In this document: in pieces, positions 36,755 through 45,864 of the stretch
Position numbering within the stretch: position 1 is the first letter of the stretch
Layout: every line of letters starts with the position of its first letter
Assembly (NCBI RefSeq): GCF_000517405.1
Contig: NZ_CP006568.1
Span: forward strand, 868,001 to 932,000
DNA: 64,000 bases
Origin: Candidatus Sodalis pierantonius str. SOPE
GTDB taxonomy: Bacteria > Pseudomonadota > Gammaproteobacteria > Enterobacterales > Enterobacteriaceae
Direction of reading: 5' to 3'
The notes under the pieces: generated by a model
Databases searched by the model: none
Told to the model about the DNA's origin: nothing
What the model saw: the letters and a program-made list of their open reading frames with translations, nothing else
Translations under genes and position numbers: made by a program

Positions 36755-37978
36755 TCAGGATGAATATCCGCCTACGAGTATGGCCTCGACGCCGGCGACA
36801 TAGTTTTCAATGGTAAGCTGCCGGCGAAGGCGCTCATTGGCGCGCCGGGCCAGCAAACGACGCTGGTCGGCGTCGCTGTAAAGGGTGGCCAGATGGTGCG
36901 CCAACTGCGCCACGTCGCCATAGGGGAAGAGCAGGCCGGTGTCCTGATGGCGCACCAATTCGGCGGTGCCGGTGACCGCTGAGCCGATGACCGGCGTCCC
37001 GAGCAGCATGGCTTCCAACACCACCCGCGGCAGCCCCTCGCTGCGCGAGGCAAGTATCAGCGTGTCGAAGGCGGCCAGGTATTCCATGGCATTGCGCTGA
37101 AAGCCGGTGAAGATCACGCGATCGCCGAGACCCAATTGCGCCGCTTGGCGGGCCAGATTGGTCTGCTCGCTACCCCACCCCACCAGTACCATTTTCCAGC
37201 GTGCGTCGGGGTGGGCCTGTTGGAACGCCCCCAGCACCTGCAGCGTATGGTCATGCGCCTTGCGCGCGATGAGCGAACCGATACTGCCGAACAGAAAAGT
37301 GCGCGCGTCGGCGCCAAGGGACTCGCGTAGTCTCGCGCCATCCGGCAGCGGCTGGTGAATATCGATGCCGTTGAACACCGTTTGGCACAACGCCGGACGG
37401 ACGCCGCCCTGGACCAGGGTTTGCCGCACGCCGTCGGAGACTGCAATGACGCAGCGCACGCCCCGGTTGACGCGTGCGACAATAGGCGGGTCGAGTAGCG
37501 GCTCGATGCGGCAATGTTGCACCATCGCTACCGGTAGGCTCTCGGCCGCGAGATACCCTGCTACATTGGAGTTGGGCTGATTGTTCATATACAGCAGCTG
37601 ATATTTCCCTGCGCGCAGCAGGTCGGCAATACGGCGGGCGTTCGGCGCGACGCGCCAGCGCTGGTCGATGGCTTGCACGGCGCGTTTGCGCCAGTCGGCG
37701 TTGAACAGCAATAGGCCGCGCAAGATCTCCTTGCTCAGTTTGGCCCAAAACGGCTGCCGGCGCTGGACAATGAACCGCGTCGGAATACCCATGGCGTTCA
37801 GGACGTCGCCGATGGTTTCTTCGTTGTCGCGCCGATAATTATGGTAAAAACAGCACGTAATCTCAAAGCGGTCGCGGTCGATACGTTTGAGAAGCTCCAA
37901 CAGGCTGTTGGTGCCGCCGCCCCATTCTTTGCCGTTATCCAACAGCAGAATTTTCAACCGACCTTGTGGCATCGTCAT
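36755..37978 (-). CDS. glycosyltransferase, GT4 family
   Basis: The ATG at 37978 (TMPQGRLKILLLDNGKEWGG) gives 407 residues. The frame continues 21 codons upstream without similarity. The GT-B features are GGGTNSLLELL, HCRIEPLLDPP, FGSIGSLIARKAHDHTL and the EX7E region ASRSEGLPRVVLEAMLLG. It is probably part of surface polysaccharide synthesis next to hldD. Substrate unknown. Confidence 0.85.
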   Translation of the reverse strand: MTMPQGRLKILLLDNGKEWGGGTNSLLELLKRIDRDRFEITCCFYHNYRRDNEETIGDVLNAMGIPTRFIVQRRQPFWAKLSKEILRGLLLFNADWRKRAVQAIDQRWRVAPNARRIADLLRAGKYQLLYMNNQPNSNVAGYLAAESLPVAMVQHCRIEPLLDPPIVARVNRGVRCVIAVSDGVRQTLVQGGVRPALCQTVFNGIDIHQPLPDGARLRESLGADARTFLFGSIGSLIARKAHDHTLQVLGAFQQAHPDARWKMVLVGWGSEQTNLARQAAQLGLGDRVIFTGFQRNAMEYLAAFDTLILASRSEGLPRVVLEAMLLGTPVIGSAVTGTAELVRHQDTGLLFPYGDVAQLAHHLATLYSDADQRRLLARRANERLRRQLTIENYVAGVEAILVGGYSS

Positions 37979-38143
37979 GCTTTCCCACCGGACAGACCAT
38001 CCATAAGTTGGGCGCATAGTAACATAGATGCACAACCACACACTATGTCACCGCGGTAAGGTGGCGATCGCCGGTTGTTGTCGCCGGGCAGGAAAATGGC
38101 GAGTTGCGCCGGCTAAACGTACGGCGTTGCGGTCGCGGTTCCA

Positions 38144-38154
38144 GGGGGGGGGGG
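38144..38154 (+). repeat. 11-bp poly-G tract
   Basis: Eleven consecutive G lie between the GT4 gene and yibQ, in sequence with no gene of its own. It has the same length as the tract beside IS21 copy 2. Whether its length varies is unknown. Confidence 0.85.
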
Positions 38155-38249
38155 CAAGCGGGCTACCTTTTTCCCCCTGACGGCCTTGCGCTGGCAAGAC
38201 CTCCCCTTCGCCTGAAGGGCTGGAACGGGTCGCGCGGTTTGTCGGTCGG

Positions 38250-39222
38250 CTATTTACCGACGCCAGTTTTGCCTGCGTCGGGTTTACCGAGATCAAGCTT
38301 ACCTGTCTCGGGCGTGGTCTCATCGCGCAAAATCCCCCGCCAGGTCTCGGCGACGCTTGATGCGATGGCGCTTACCATGGCGTCGGCATAGACCGGCGGC
38401 TGCGCCTGGCGGCTCGAACAGTAGGGCACGCCGCGGAAAGGAGGCCGGCGCGGCGGCGCCGGTTTGCCCACCGGCGCCGCCGCGGTAACCGGCTCGGGCC
38501 GTTCGTTGAGCAGCATACTCGGACGCACCAGCACAATATCGCCGGGCAGGGACGGCAGCATCTGTTGCAGCACGCGCACGGTGGCGGGATGGGGGTGACC
38601 GATAGCGATAGCGGATCCGTTGCGGCGGGCCAAGGTCACCGCGCGGTTGAACTGCGCGCGGATGTTGGCCTCGTTATCGGTGTCGTCCAGGAATACCCGC
38701 CGTTTGAGCACCCGAACGCCCGGTGCCGGCGGCGGCGAGTACCGACTGGCTGTTGCCGATGGTCATGCTATCGAGGAAATAATAGGAATAGCGACTCAAT
38801 GCCTGCATGACGTTTTGCATGCCGCTGAGACTGGAGGTCATGGCGCTGCCCATATGGTTATTCAGCCCCACGGCGTAAGGCACTTTCTGGCTCGCCTGGT
38901 GAATGATGTCCGCCACCTGTTCGCGGCTCATCGCCGGCGTAAGCGTATTGCGTTCCAGAGGTTGTTTGCTCAACGGCGCCATCGGCAAATGTATCAGGAT
39001 TTCGCGCCCCTGTTGGTGGGCTTTCACCGCCATCGCATGGGCATAGGGCGCATCGGGCAGCACCGCGATGGAAATATTGACCGGCATGGTCAATACCTGA
39101 TTTTCGGTCGCGGGCCGGTAACCGAAATCATCAATGACGATGGCCAATTTCCCGGCCTGTGCCACAGCGCTTGCCAGCAGCAGAAGTATGACTATCGCGG
39201 TGCTGAACGTTTTAATCGACAA
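38250..39222 (-). pseudogene. yibQ: divergent polysaccharide deacetylase YibQ, frameshifted
   Basis: YibQ is a periplasmic protein of the divergent polysaccharide-deacetylase family encoded after envC. The signal peptide (TAIVILLLLASAVAQA), AIVIDDFGYR, LIHLPMAPL and GLNNHMGSAMT are in one frame to about 38715. One extra G there (ggcaccgggcgttcgg) shifts the frame, and KRRVFLDDTDNEANIRAQF through AIAIGHPHPATVRVL continues in the next frame to 38250. Only one lesion was seen, so the loss is recent. A sequencing error cannot be excluded without reads. Confidence 0.88.
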
Positions 39223-39223
39223 A

Positions 39224-40498
39224 CTACCTTCCTAACCAGGGTATGGGATTGACCGCCTGGCCCTGGCGGCGAATTTCAAAATAAAGCGACGGCGTGCCCT
39301 GGCCGCCGCTGGCGCCGACCAGGGTGATAGATTGCCCGGCCTTGACCTGGTCGCCGACGTTGACCAGCGCGCTCTGGTTATAACCATACAGGCTCATATC
39401 GCCCTTGCCGTGTTCAATCACGACCATCAGCCCATAACCTTGCAACCAGTCGGCCATCAGTACCCGGCCGGCGGCGATTGCTTTCACCTCGCTGCCTTCC
39501 GGCGCCGCAATCACCAGCCCTTTATAACGCAGTTCTCCCTGCTGAGGCTCGCCGAAGCTGTGCAGCGTGCGGCCCCGCACCGGCCAGAGATCTTGTCCCG
39601 CCGGACGACCGAGGCCGCCGGTACGGGCGACCAGCGCCAGCTCGCTTGCGCTGGGTTTATAAGTGCTGCCGCGGCTTTTCGCCTGGGCTTCCCGGTCTCG
39701 CACCCGCTGCGCTTCCCGCGCTTCGCGCTCCGCGCGGGCGATGGTATCGCGCAGTCGCGCCTCGTTTTGGTGCAGCTCCGCCAGACGCTGCTTATCTTCC
39801 GCGATAGACGAATTTAGGCCGCTCAAGGTTTTCTGACGCGCGGCGCGGGCGCTTTGCAACGTTTGCTGTTGCTGTTGTTGCTGCTGCAACACCTGCTGTT
39901 GCTGCTGTTGTTTCTGCTGCTGCTCGCGCTTTTGCGCCGCGAGGTCGGTACGGGTCTGGCGCAGATCATTAATGGTTTTCGCGCGCGCTTCGTTAAGGTA
40001 GCTGAAATAGGCCAGAATGCGTTCACTGCGCATGCTTTCCTCGTTGCTGAGGATCAACTGTAGCCCGGAATGCTGCCCCTGGCGAAAAGCGGCGTCCAAC
40101 TGCTGTGCCAGCAATTTCTGCTGCGCGGCCTGACGGTCCTGCAACTGGCGTAGGGAGCGCGTCAGCCGATCGATGTCGCGGTTCAGCGTCTCCAGCGTGC
40201 GCTGGGTATCCCGCAGGGCGCGGGAGGAGCGGGCGATGGACTGCTCTTGCTGCTTGAGTTGGCCGAGCAAAGCGGTGCGCTGTTTTTGCTGTTGCTGAAT
40301 GCTTTTTTCTTTGGCGAGAATAGATTGTTGCACCGTTTCAAACTGCTGCTTGTTATCCGCGGCGTGGCCGGCGACAGGCGACAGCAGTGCGCCGGCGTAA
40401 AGCATACCGGCGCATAGACGATACCTGAATCCGGTGGCGCGCTGCCGATCGCCGGCGCGCATAGGATATGAATTTTTCAACGGTGCTTTTTCCCTCAT
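39224..40498 (-). CDS. envC: murein hydrolase activator EnvC
   Basis: EnvC is a periplasmic protein that activates the amidases AmiA and AmiB at the division septum. The 424 residues contain an N-terminal signal segment, a long coiled coil (about residues 50-270) and a C-terminal LytM domain (LRYKGLVIAAPEGSEVKAI to VNPIPWLGR). The LytM zinc ligands are degenerate (LYGYNQSAL), as in other EnvC proteins, so it activates rather than cuts. The coil contains a very Gln-rich run near residues 190-215. It precedes yibQ by one base. Confidence 0.95.
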   Translation of the reverse strand: MREKAPLKNSYPMRAGDRQRATGFRYRLCAGMLYAGALLSPVAGHAADNKQQFETVQQSILAKEKSIQQQQKQRTALLGQLKQQEQSIARSSRALRDTQRTLETLNRDIDRLTRSLRQLQDRQAAQQKLLAQQLDAAFRQGQHSGLQLILSNEESMRSERILAYFSYLNEARAKTINDLRQTRTDLAAQKREQQQKQQQQQQVLQQQQQQQQTLQSARAARQKTLSGLNSSIAEDKQRLAELHQNEARLRDTIARAEREAREAQRVRDREAQAKSRGSTYKPSASELALVARTGGLGRPAGQDLWPVRGRTLHSFGEPQQGELRYKGLVIAAPEGSEVKAIAAGRVLMADWLQGYGLMVVIEHGKGDMSLYGYNQSALVNVGDQVKAGQSITLVGASGGQGTPSLYFEIRRQGQAVNPIPWLGR

Positions 40499-40706
40499 GG
40501 CGGCGATTATTTCACGTTGAACAGCGGCTTACCAGTCATCTATTAACGCTTTGGCATCGATTTCATCCGAGATTTTTGCGTCGAGACGCGCATTGCCGTC
40601 AGTTTTTTGGCGATGTATCGGTATATTGGCTGAATTTGCCCGACGGCGAGGGTATACTCGAATGCTTTGACGTGTGGACATTTACTAACAGGAGTCTTTT
40701 CACCCC

Positions 40707-41138
40707 ATGCAAGAAATTATGCAATTTGTCGGCAATCATCCCATGCTTAGTTTAGCGTGGGTGGTCCTTTTGGGTGCCGTAATTTTTACCACTTTCCAAA
40801 GCCGGTTTTCCAAGGTGGGCGACATCGCCCGCGGTGAAGCTATCCGCCTGATCAACAAGGAAGACGCGGTGATTGTTGATCTGCGCAACCGGGATGATTA
40901 CCGTAAAGGGCATATTGCCAATAGCCTGAAGCTGGCGGCGTCGGACATCAAATCCGGCAATCTGGGCGAGCTGGAGAAAGCGAAGGGTAAACCGGTCATT
41001 GTCGTTTGCGCCAGCGGCACCACCTCGCGCGATCCGGCGCAAAACCTGATCAAAGTCGGCTTTGAGAGAGTTTATGTGCTTAAAGAAGGCATATCCGGCT
41101 GGAGCGGGGAAAATTTACCGCTGGTCCGGGGTAAATAA
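40707..41138 (+). CDS. yibN: rhodanese-domain membrane protein YibN
   Basis: The 143-residue protein has an N-terminal membrane helix (MLSLAWVVLLGAVIF) and a cytoplasmic rhodanese domain with VIVDLRNRDDYRKGHI and the active-site loop VVCASGTTSR, whose Cys would carry a persulphide. It heads the yibN-grxC-secB-gpsA-cysE gene set. In E. coli gpmI lies between it and envC, but it is absent here. Confidence 0.93.
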   Translation: MQEIMQFVGNHPMLSLAWVVLLGAVIFTTFQSRFSKVGDIARGEAIRLINKEDAVIVDLRNRDDYRKGHIANSLKLAASDIKSGNLGELEKAKGKPVIVVCASGTTSRDPAQNLIKVGFERVYVLKEGISGWSGENLPLVRGK

Positions 41139-41165
41139 CTCTTTTTCCATTAAGAAGGGAAGACC

Positions 41166-41414
41166 ATGGCCAATATCGAAATTTATACCAAAGCAACCTG
41201 CCCCTATTGTCATCGAGCTAAAGCGTTATTCACCCGCAAACAGGTGCCGTTTCAGGAAATCCCCATCGATGGCGACGTGGATCTGCGGGAAGAGATGATT
41301 AAGCGCAGCGGCCGCACCACGGTGCCGCAGATTTTTATTGATGGCAAGCATGTGGGCGGCTGCGATGATCTGCACGCGCTTGATGCGCGCGGCGGCCTGG
41401 ATCCCCCTGCTTAA
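41166..41414 (+). CDS. grxC: glutaredoxin 3
   Basis: Grx3 reduces disulphides and mixed glutathione disulphides using glutathione. The 82 residues begin ANIEIYTKATCPYCHRAKAL, with the CPYC redox pair at 11-14, then TTVPQIFIDGKHVGGCDDL, which carries the cis-Pro and glutathione-binding residues. The length matches E. coli (83). The start follows aagaaggg. Confidence 0.96.
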   Translation: MANIEIYTKATCPYCHRAKALFTRKQVPFQEIPIDGDVDLREEMIKRSGRTTVPQIFIDGKHVGGCDDLHALDARGGLDPPA

Positions 41415-41481
41415 AGAAACAGAAATCACGGGGCGGGTGCCTTGGCGCCCGTACCCGGCACTTTAACCAAAGGGTTTTTCA

Positions 41482-41952
41482 ATGTCAGAACAAAATAATA
41501 CTGAGATGGTGTTTCAGATTCAGCGCATTTACACCAAGGATGTTTCGTTTGAAGCGCCGAACGCGCCCAAGGTGTTCCAGCAGGAGTGGCAGCCTGAAAT
41601 CAAACTGGATCTTGATACCGCGTCTAGCCAGTTGGCGGAAGAGATTTATGAAGTCGTGCTGCGGGTCACCGTGACGGCGACGCTGGGGGACGACACCGCG
41701 TTTTTATGCGAAGTCCGGCAGGCGGGCATCTTTACCATCTCCGGCATTGACGGCACCCAAATGGCGCACTGCCTCGGCGCCTACTGCCCGAACATTTTGT
41801 TCCCCTACGCCCGCGAGTGCATCACCAGTCAGGTGTCCCGCGGTACCTTCCCGCAGCTGAACCTGGCGCCGGTCAACTTTGACGCGCTGTTCATGAACTA
41901 CCTGCAGCAGCAGGCCGACGGCGAAGGCAGCCAGCCGGCTCAGGACGCCTAA
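41482..41952 (+). CDS. secB: protein-export chaperone SecB
   Basis: SecB is a tetrameric cytoplasmic chaperone that delivers unfolded preproteins to SecA. The 156-residue protein has FQIQRIYTKDVSFEAPNAP, EVVLRVTVTATLG and the conserved AYCPNILFPYARE segment. The acidic tail binds SecA. It lies 3 bp before gpsA, indicating coupled translation. Confidence 0.97.
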   Translation: MSEQNNTEMVFQIQRIYTKDVSFEAPNAPKVFQQEWQPEIKLDLDTASSQLAEEIYEVVLRVTVTATLGDDTAFLCEVRQAGIFTISGIDGTQMAHCLGAYCPNILFPYARECITSQVSRGTFPQLNLAPVNFDALFMNYLQQQADGEGSQPAQDA

Positions 41953-41954
41953 TT

Positions 41955-42971
41955 ATGCCTGGCGATGCTTCAATGATTGTTATCGGTGCCGGCTCTTACG
42001 GTACGGCCCTGGCTATCACCCTGGCGCGTAACGGTCATGAGGTGTTGCTGTGGGGGCACGATCCGGCCCATATCCAGGCGCTGGAGGCGGCGCGCTGCAA
42101 TCAGGCTTTTTTGCCCGATGTGCCCTTTCCGCCGACGCTTCGCCTGGAAGCATCGCTGCCGACGGCGCTGGCCGCCAGCCGTGATGTGCTGATTGTTGTC
42201 CCGAGCCACGTATTTGGCAGCGTGCTTACGCAACTCAAACCGCATCTGCGGCAGGATGCGCGCATTGTCTGGGCCACCAAGGGACTGGAGGCGGATACTG
42301 GGCGGCTATTGCAGGAGGTGGCGCGGGAGGTGCTGGGCGACGAGATATCGCTGGCGGTTGTGTCGGGGCCGACATTCGCGCGCGAATTGGCGGCCGGTTT
42401 GCCCACCGCCATCGCATTGGCCGCCACCGACGCTACGTTCAGCGCCTATTTACAGCGGTTGTTACATTGCGGTAAAAGTTTTCGGGTTTACAATAATCCC
42501 GACCTTATTGGCGTTCAGCTCGGTGGCGCGGTGAAGAACGTTATTGCTATCGGCGCCGGCATCTCCGACGGCATCGGTTTCGGCGCTAACGCGCGCACCG
42601 CATTGATCACCCGCGGTCTGGCGGAAATGTCGCGCCTTGGCGCGGCGATGGGAGCCGAGTCCGGCACCTTCATGGGCATGGCGGGGCTGGGGGATTTGGT
42701 GCTTACCTGTACCGACAATCAGTCGCGCAATCGCCGTTTCGGCATGCTGCTGGGGCAGGGCGCCGGTGTCGAGGACGCGCAGGAAAAGATTGGGCAAGTG
42801 GTGGAGGGCTACCGCAATACCAAGGAGGTATTAGCGCTGGCCAATCGTTACGGGGTGGAGATGCCCATTACCGAACAGATTTATCAGGTGCTGTATCAGA
42901 ACAAAAACGCGCATCAGGCGGCGCTGACGCTGCTGGGCCGCGCGCAGAAAGATGAAAGGGCCGGTGGCTAA
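41955..42971 (+). CDS. gpsA: NAD(P)-dependent glycerol-3-phosphate dehydrogenase
   Basis: GpsA reduces dihydroxyacetone phosphate to sn-glycerol 3-phosphate, the backbone of phospholipids. The Rossmann loop IGAGSYGTALAITLARNGHEV is at the N-terminus, VSGPTFARELAAGLPTA near residue 138 and the catalytic Lys region GGAVKNVIAIGAGISDG near 192. The 338 residues match E. coli (339). With glpK broken, this is the only visible route to glycerol 3-phosphate in the window. Confidence 0.97.
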   Translation: MPGDASMIVIGAGSYGTALAITLARNGHEVLLWGHDPAHIQALEAARCNQAFLPDVPFPPTLRLEASLPTALAASRDVLIVVPSHVFGSVLTQLKPHLRQDARIVWATKGLEADTGRLLQEVAREVLGDEISLAVVSGPTFARELAAGLPTAIALAATDATFSAYLQRLLHCGKSFRVYNNPDLIGVQLGGAVKNVIAIGAGISDGIGFGANARTALITRGLAEMSRLGAAMGAESGTFMGMAGLGDLVLTCTDNQSRNRRFGMLLGQGAGVEDAQEKIGQVVEGYRNTKEVLALANRYGVEMPITEQIYQVLYQNKNAHQAALTLLGRAQKDERAGG

Positions 42972-43009
42972 GGTCGGTCACCCAGCAAAAGAAGAAAAAG
43001 GCGGGCGGT

Positions 43010-43825
43010 ATGTCGACAGAAGAATTGGAACTTGTATGGAATAACATTAAAGCTGAAGTACGATTGCTGGCCGATTGTGAACCCATGCTGGCCAGTTTTT
43101 TTCATGCTACCCTGCTAAAGCATGAAAACCTGAGCAGTGCATTGAGCTATATGCTGGCCAATAAACTTAGCAATCCCATCATGCCGGCCATCGCCATCCG
43201 TGAGGTGGTGGAGGAGGCCTACAGCGCCGACCCGGGCATGATATTCTCCGCCGCGCGCGACATCCATGCGGTGCGGCTGCGCGACCCGGCGGTGGATAAA
43301 TATTCCACGCCGCTGCTGTATCTTAAGGGATTCCACGCCCTACAGGCTTACCGTATAGGCCATTGGCTGTGGTATCAAAACCGCCAGGCGCTGGCGATTT
43401 ATTTCCAAAATCAGATTTCCGTCTCCTTTGGCGTGGATATACATCCTGCGGCCTGCATCGGCTGCGGCATTATGCTCGACCACGCCACGGGGATCGTCAT
43501 TGGCGAAACCGCGGTGGTGGAAGATGATGTTTCCATTCTGCAATCCGTTACGCTCGGCGGCACGGGCAAGACCAGCGGCGATCGCCACCCCAAGATCCGC
43601 GAAGGGGTGATGATCGGTGCCGGCGCCACCATCCTCGGCAATATCGAGGTAGGGCGGGGGGCGAAAATCGGCGCCGATTCGGTCGTCTTGCGCGCGGTAC
43701 CGGCCCATACCACCGCCGCCGGCGTACCGGCACGAGTGGTGGGCAGACCGGATAGCGACCGGCCGTCGGAGGAGATGGATCAGTCTTTCAGCAGTCCCGG
43801 TTTTGAATTCGGCGACGGCATCTGA
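43010..43825 (+). CDS. cysE: serine O-acetyltransferase
   Basis: CysE acetylates serine with acetyl-CoA, the first step of cysteine synthesis, and is feedback inhibited by cysteine. The helical N-terminal half (EELELVWNNIKAEV) is followed by a left-handed beta-helix of hexapeptide repeats, with the catalytic His in MLDHATGIVIGE and TLGGTGKTSGDRHP. The 271 residues are two fewer than in E. coli. It ends the yibN-cysE gene set and converges on trmL. Confidence 0.96.
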   Translation: MSTEELELVWNNIKAEVRLLADCEPMLASFFHATLLKHENLSSALSYMLANKLSNPIMPAIAIREVVEEAYSADPGMIFSAARDIHAVRLRDPAVDKYSTPLLYLKGFHALQAYRIGHWLWYQNRQALAIYFQNQISVSFGVDIHPAACIGCGIMLDHATGIVIGETAVVEDDVSILQSVTLGGTGKTSGDRHPKIREGVMIGAGATILGNIEVGRGAKIGADSVVLRAVPAHTTAAGVPARVVGRPDSDRPSEEMDQSFSSPGFEFGDGI

Positions 43826-43831
43826 CGGCGT

Positions 43832-44293
43832 TTATTGCCTTGCGCCAGCGTAGTCCAGCTGGCGCAAGGCCTCGTCGTACACCACGACCGACACCGCATT
43901 GGACAGGTTCATGCTGCGGCTGTCCGGTTGCATCGGAATGCGGATTTTCTGCGCCATGGGCAGCGCGTCAAGAATCGATGGCGGCAGCCCGCGGGTTTCC
44001 GGCCCGAACATCAAATAGTCTCCAGCCTGATAGCTTACCGCGCTGTGAGCCGGCTGGCCCTTGGTCGTTAGCGCAAACAGCCACGCCTGCGCCAGGAAGG
44101 CGGCGTAATCTCGATAATGCTGAATCGCGGCGAATTCATGATAATCCAGCCCCGCACGGCGCAGGCGCTTATCGTTCCAGGTAAATCCCAGCGGTTCAAT
44201 GAGGTGAAGGTGAAAACCGGTATTCGCGCACAGGCGGATGATGTTGCCGGTGTTGGGCGGTATTTCCGGTTGGTATGACACAATGTTCAGCAT
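43832..44293 (-). CDS. trmL: tRNA (cytidine(34)-2'-O)-methyltransferase
   Basis: TrmL methylates the wobble ribose of tRNA-Leu isoacceptors. The SPOUT protein has NIVSYQPEIPPNTGNIIRLC at the start, FGPETRGLP in the S-adenosylmethionine knot and IPMQPDSRSMNLSNAVSVV at the end. The 153 residues match the family. It sits in the ancestral position after cysE. Confidence 0.95.
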   Translation of the reverse strand: MLNIVSYQPEIPPNTGNIIRLCANTGFHLHLIEPLGFTWNDKRLRRAGLDYHEFAAIQHYRDYAAFLAQAWLFALTTKGQPAHSAVSYQAGDYLMFGPETRGLPPSILDALPMAQKIRIPMQPDSRSMNLSNAVSVVVYDEALRQLDYAGARQ

Positions 44294-44490
44294 GATGCCC
44301 CCTTAAGCAGGGCGCAGAATAGCAAAAATAGTTCGCTCCCGCCGCCTCTTCCTGTTGCGCCTGGAAAAGCGCGGGACGCTGAGGGTCAGCGGCGCGCGGT
44401 TGCCTCCTCCTGTCGCGCCAGGGAAAGCCCCCTGGCGAACGGCGGCGGACATGCCGCCGCCCACGGTCAGAAGTCCGCGCCTGAACGCCC

Positions 44491-45864
44491 TCAGCGCTGG
44501 GGCAAAAGGGGGAGCCAGATAATCAGCCGCAGCCCGCCGAGCGGGCTGTCCTCGGCCTTTACCCAGCCTCGGTGCTGCATAACGGCGGTTTCGACTATCG
44601 CCAGCCCCAGGCCGGTGCCGCCGGACTCGCGGTCTCGCGCTTCATCGGTGCGGTAGAACGGTCGGAAAATCTTCTCGCGGTCATCCTCGCTGACGCCGGG
44701 GCCATCATCGTCCACGGTAATGGTGATGCCTTGCTGATCGGCGCTAAACCCGACCGAGATGCGCTGGTGCGAATAACGCAGGGCGTTGCGCACGATATTC
44801 TCCAGCGCGCTGTCCAGCGCGGAAGGATTCCCCATCAGTGTCCAGTTGCCCGGTGGCGAGGTAAGTTCAAGGCTTTTGCCCATTTGCTCCGCTTCAAACT
44901 GGGCGTCGCTCAGTACATCCGACCATAGATCGTTGGTCTTCAACACCTCACGCGACAGCTCGTTTTTATGCTGATTGCGGGACAGCACCAGCAGATCGTT
45001 AATCATTGAGTCGAGCCGCTGCGCCTCGGTCTCGATGCGCGCGAGTTCATGTCCTTCGCCGTGCCGCCGGCGCATCAGCGCGGTGGCCAGCTGTAGTCTG
45101 GTTAACGGCGTGCGCAGCTCATGAGAGATGTCGGACAGCAAACGCTGCTGGGCGGTCACCATGCGCTCCAGCGCGCTGACCATCTGATTGAAACTGACGC
45201 CGGTCGCCAAGAATTCCTGCGGCCCCGCTTCCAGCTCAGGATGCTGGCGCAGATTGCCGCGCGCCACTTCATCGGCGGCATGCTTCAGTTTACGCGCCGG
45301 TTTGGCCAGGCTCCAGGCCAGCCATAACAGCAGCGGGATGCTGATAAGCATGGTGACAATCAGCAATAGCAGCGGGCGATCGAACAGCAGGCTAATGAAG
45401 TCCGACTGGGCGCTGCCGGCCGGCCGAATCTGGTAAAGCTGATAATTGTCCTCGCCGTCGCGAATGGCGAAAGGCCCCACCAGTTCCGCGCGGCCATATT
45501 TTTTCTTCTGCGGATGATCGGCATTGTCAGATTGGCCGATGAAATTGCGGATGATCTGCATCTCGTTGCGCTGGGCGCCGATGACCCGCCCTTCGCTGGT
45601 CACCAGAATCAAACGCTGGCCGGGCGGCGCCCATTTATCGATGGCGCGGAACAGCCGGTGCCACCACATCAAATCGTTAGCCGGATCGGCGGCCAGCTCC
45701 GCCTCCACATGCTGTTGCAACATCACGCCCTGACGCTGCTCGCTGTCGAGCAACTGCGTCATCTGGCGAGAGTCTAGCTTGGGCACCATAAGCACCAACA
45801 TAAGCACCAGGGCAAGGGTCAACCAAAATATGGCGAATATGCGTGCGGTCAATCTATTGATCAT
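44491..45864 (-). CDS. cpxA: envelope-stress sensor histidine kinase CpxA
   Basis: CpxA senses misfolded periplasmic proteins and phosphorylates CpxR. The 457 residues (E. coli length) include TM1 near residues 8-28, a periplasmic domain, TM2 near 165-185, a HAMP region and the H box SDISHELRTPLTRLQ with the phospho-acceptor His near 248. The N, G1 and G2 boxes (ENIVRNALRYS, DDDGPGV, GGTGLGLAIV) are complete. Its ATG overlaps the cpxR stop by 4 bp. Confidence 0.97.
   Translation of the reverse strand: MINRLTARIFAIFWLTLALVLMLVLMVPKLDSRQMTQLLDSEQRQGVMLQQHVEAELAADPANDLMWWHRLFRAIDKWAPPGQRLILVTSEGRVIGAQRNEMQIIRNFIGQSDNADHPQKKKYGRAELVGPFAIRDGEDNYQLYQIRPAGSAQSDFISLLFDRPLLLLIVTMLISIPLLLWLAWSLAKPARKLKHAADEVARGNLRQHPELEAGPQEFLATGVSFNQMVSALERMVTAQQRLLSDISHELRTPLTRLQLATALMRRRHGEGHELARIETEAQRLDSMINDLLVLSRNQHKNELSREVLKTNDLWSDVLSDAQFEAEQMGKSLELTSPPGNWTLMGNPSALDSALENIVRNALRYSHQRISVGFSADQQGITITVDDDGPGVSEDDREKIFRPFYRTDEARDRESGGTGLGLAIVETAVMQHRGWVKAEDSPLGGLRLIIWLPLLPQR

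Noticed and set aside
39840..39930. Glutamine-codon repeat in envC, considered as a microsatellite expansion with functional effect
   Set aside because: Gln-rich coils are normal in EnvC proteins, and the run mixes CAG and CAA codons irregularly, so recent slippage is not indicated.
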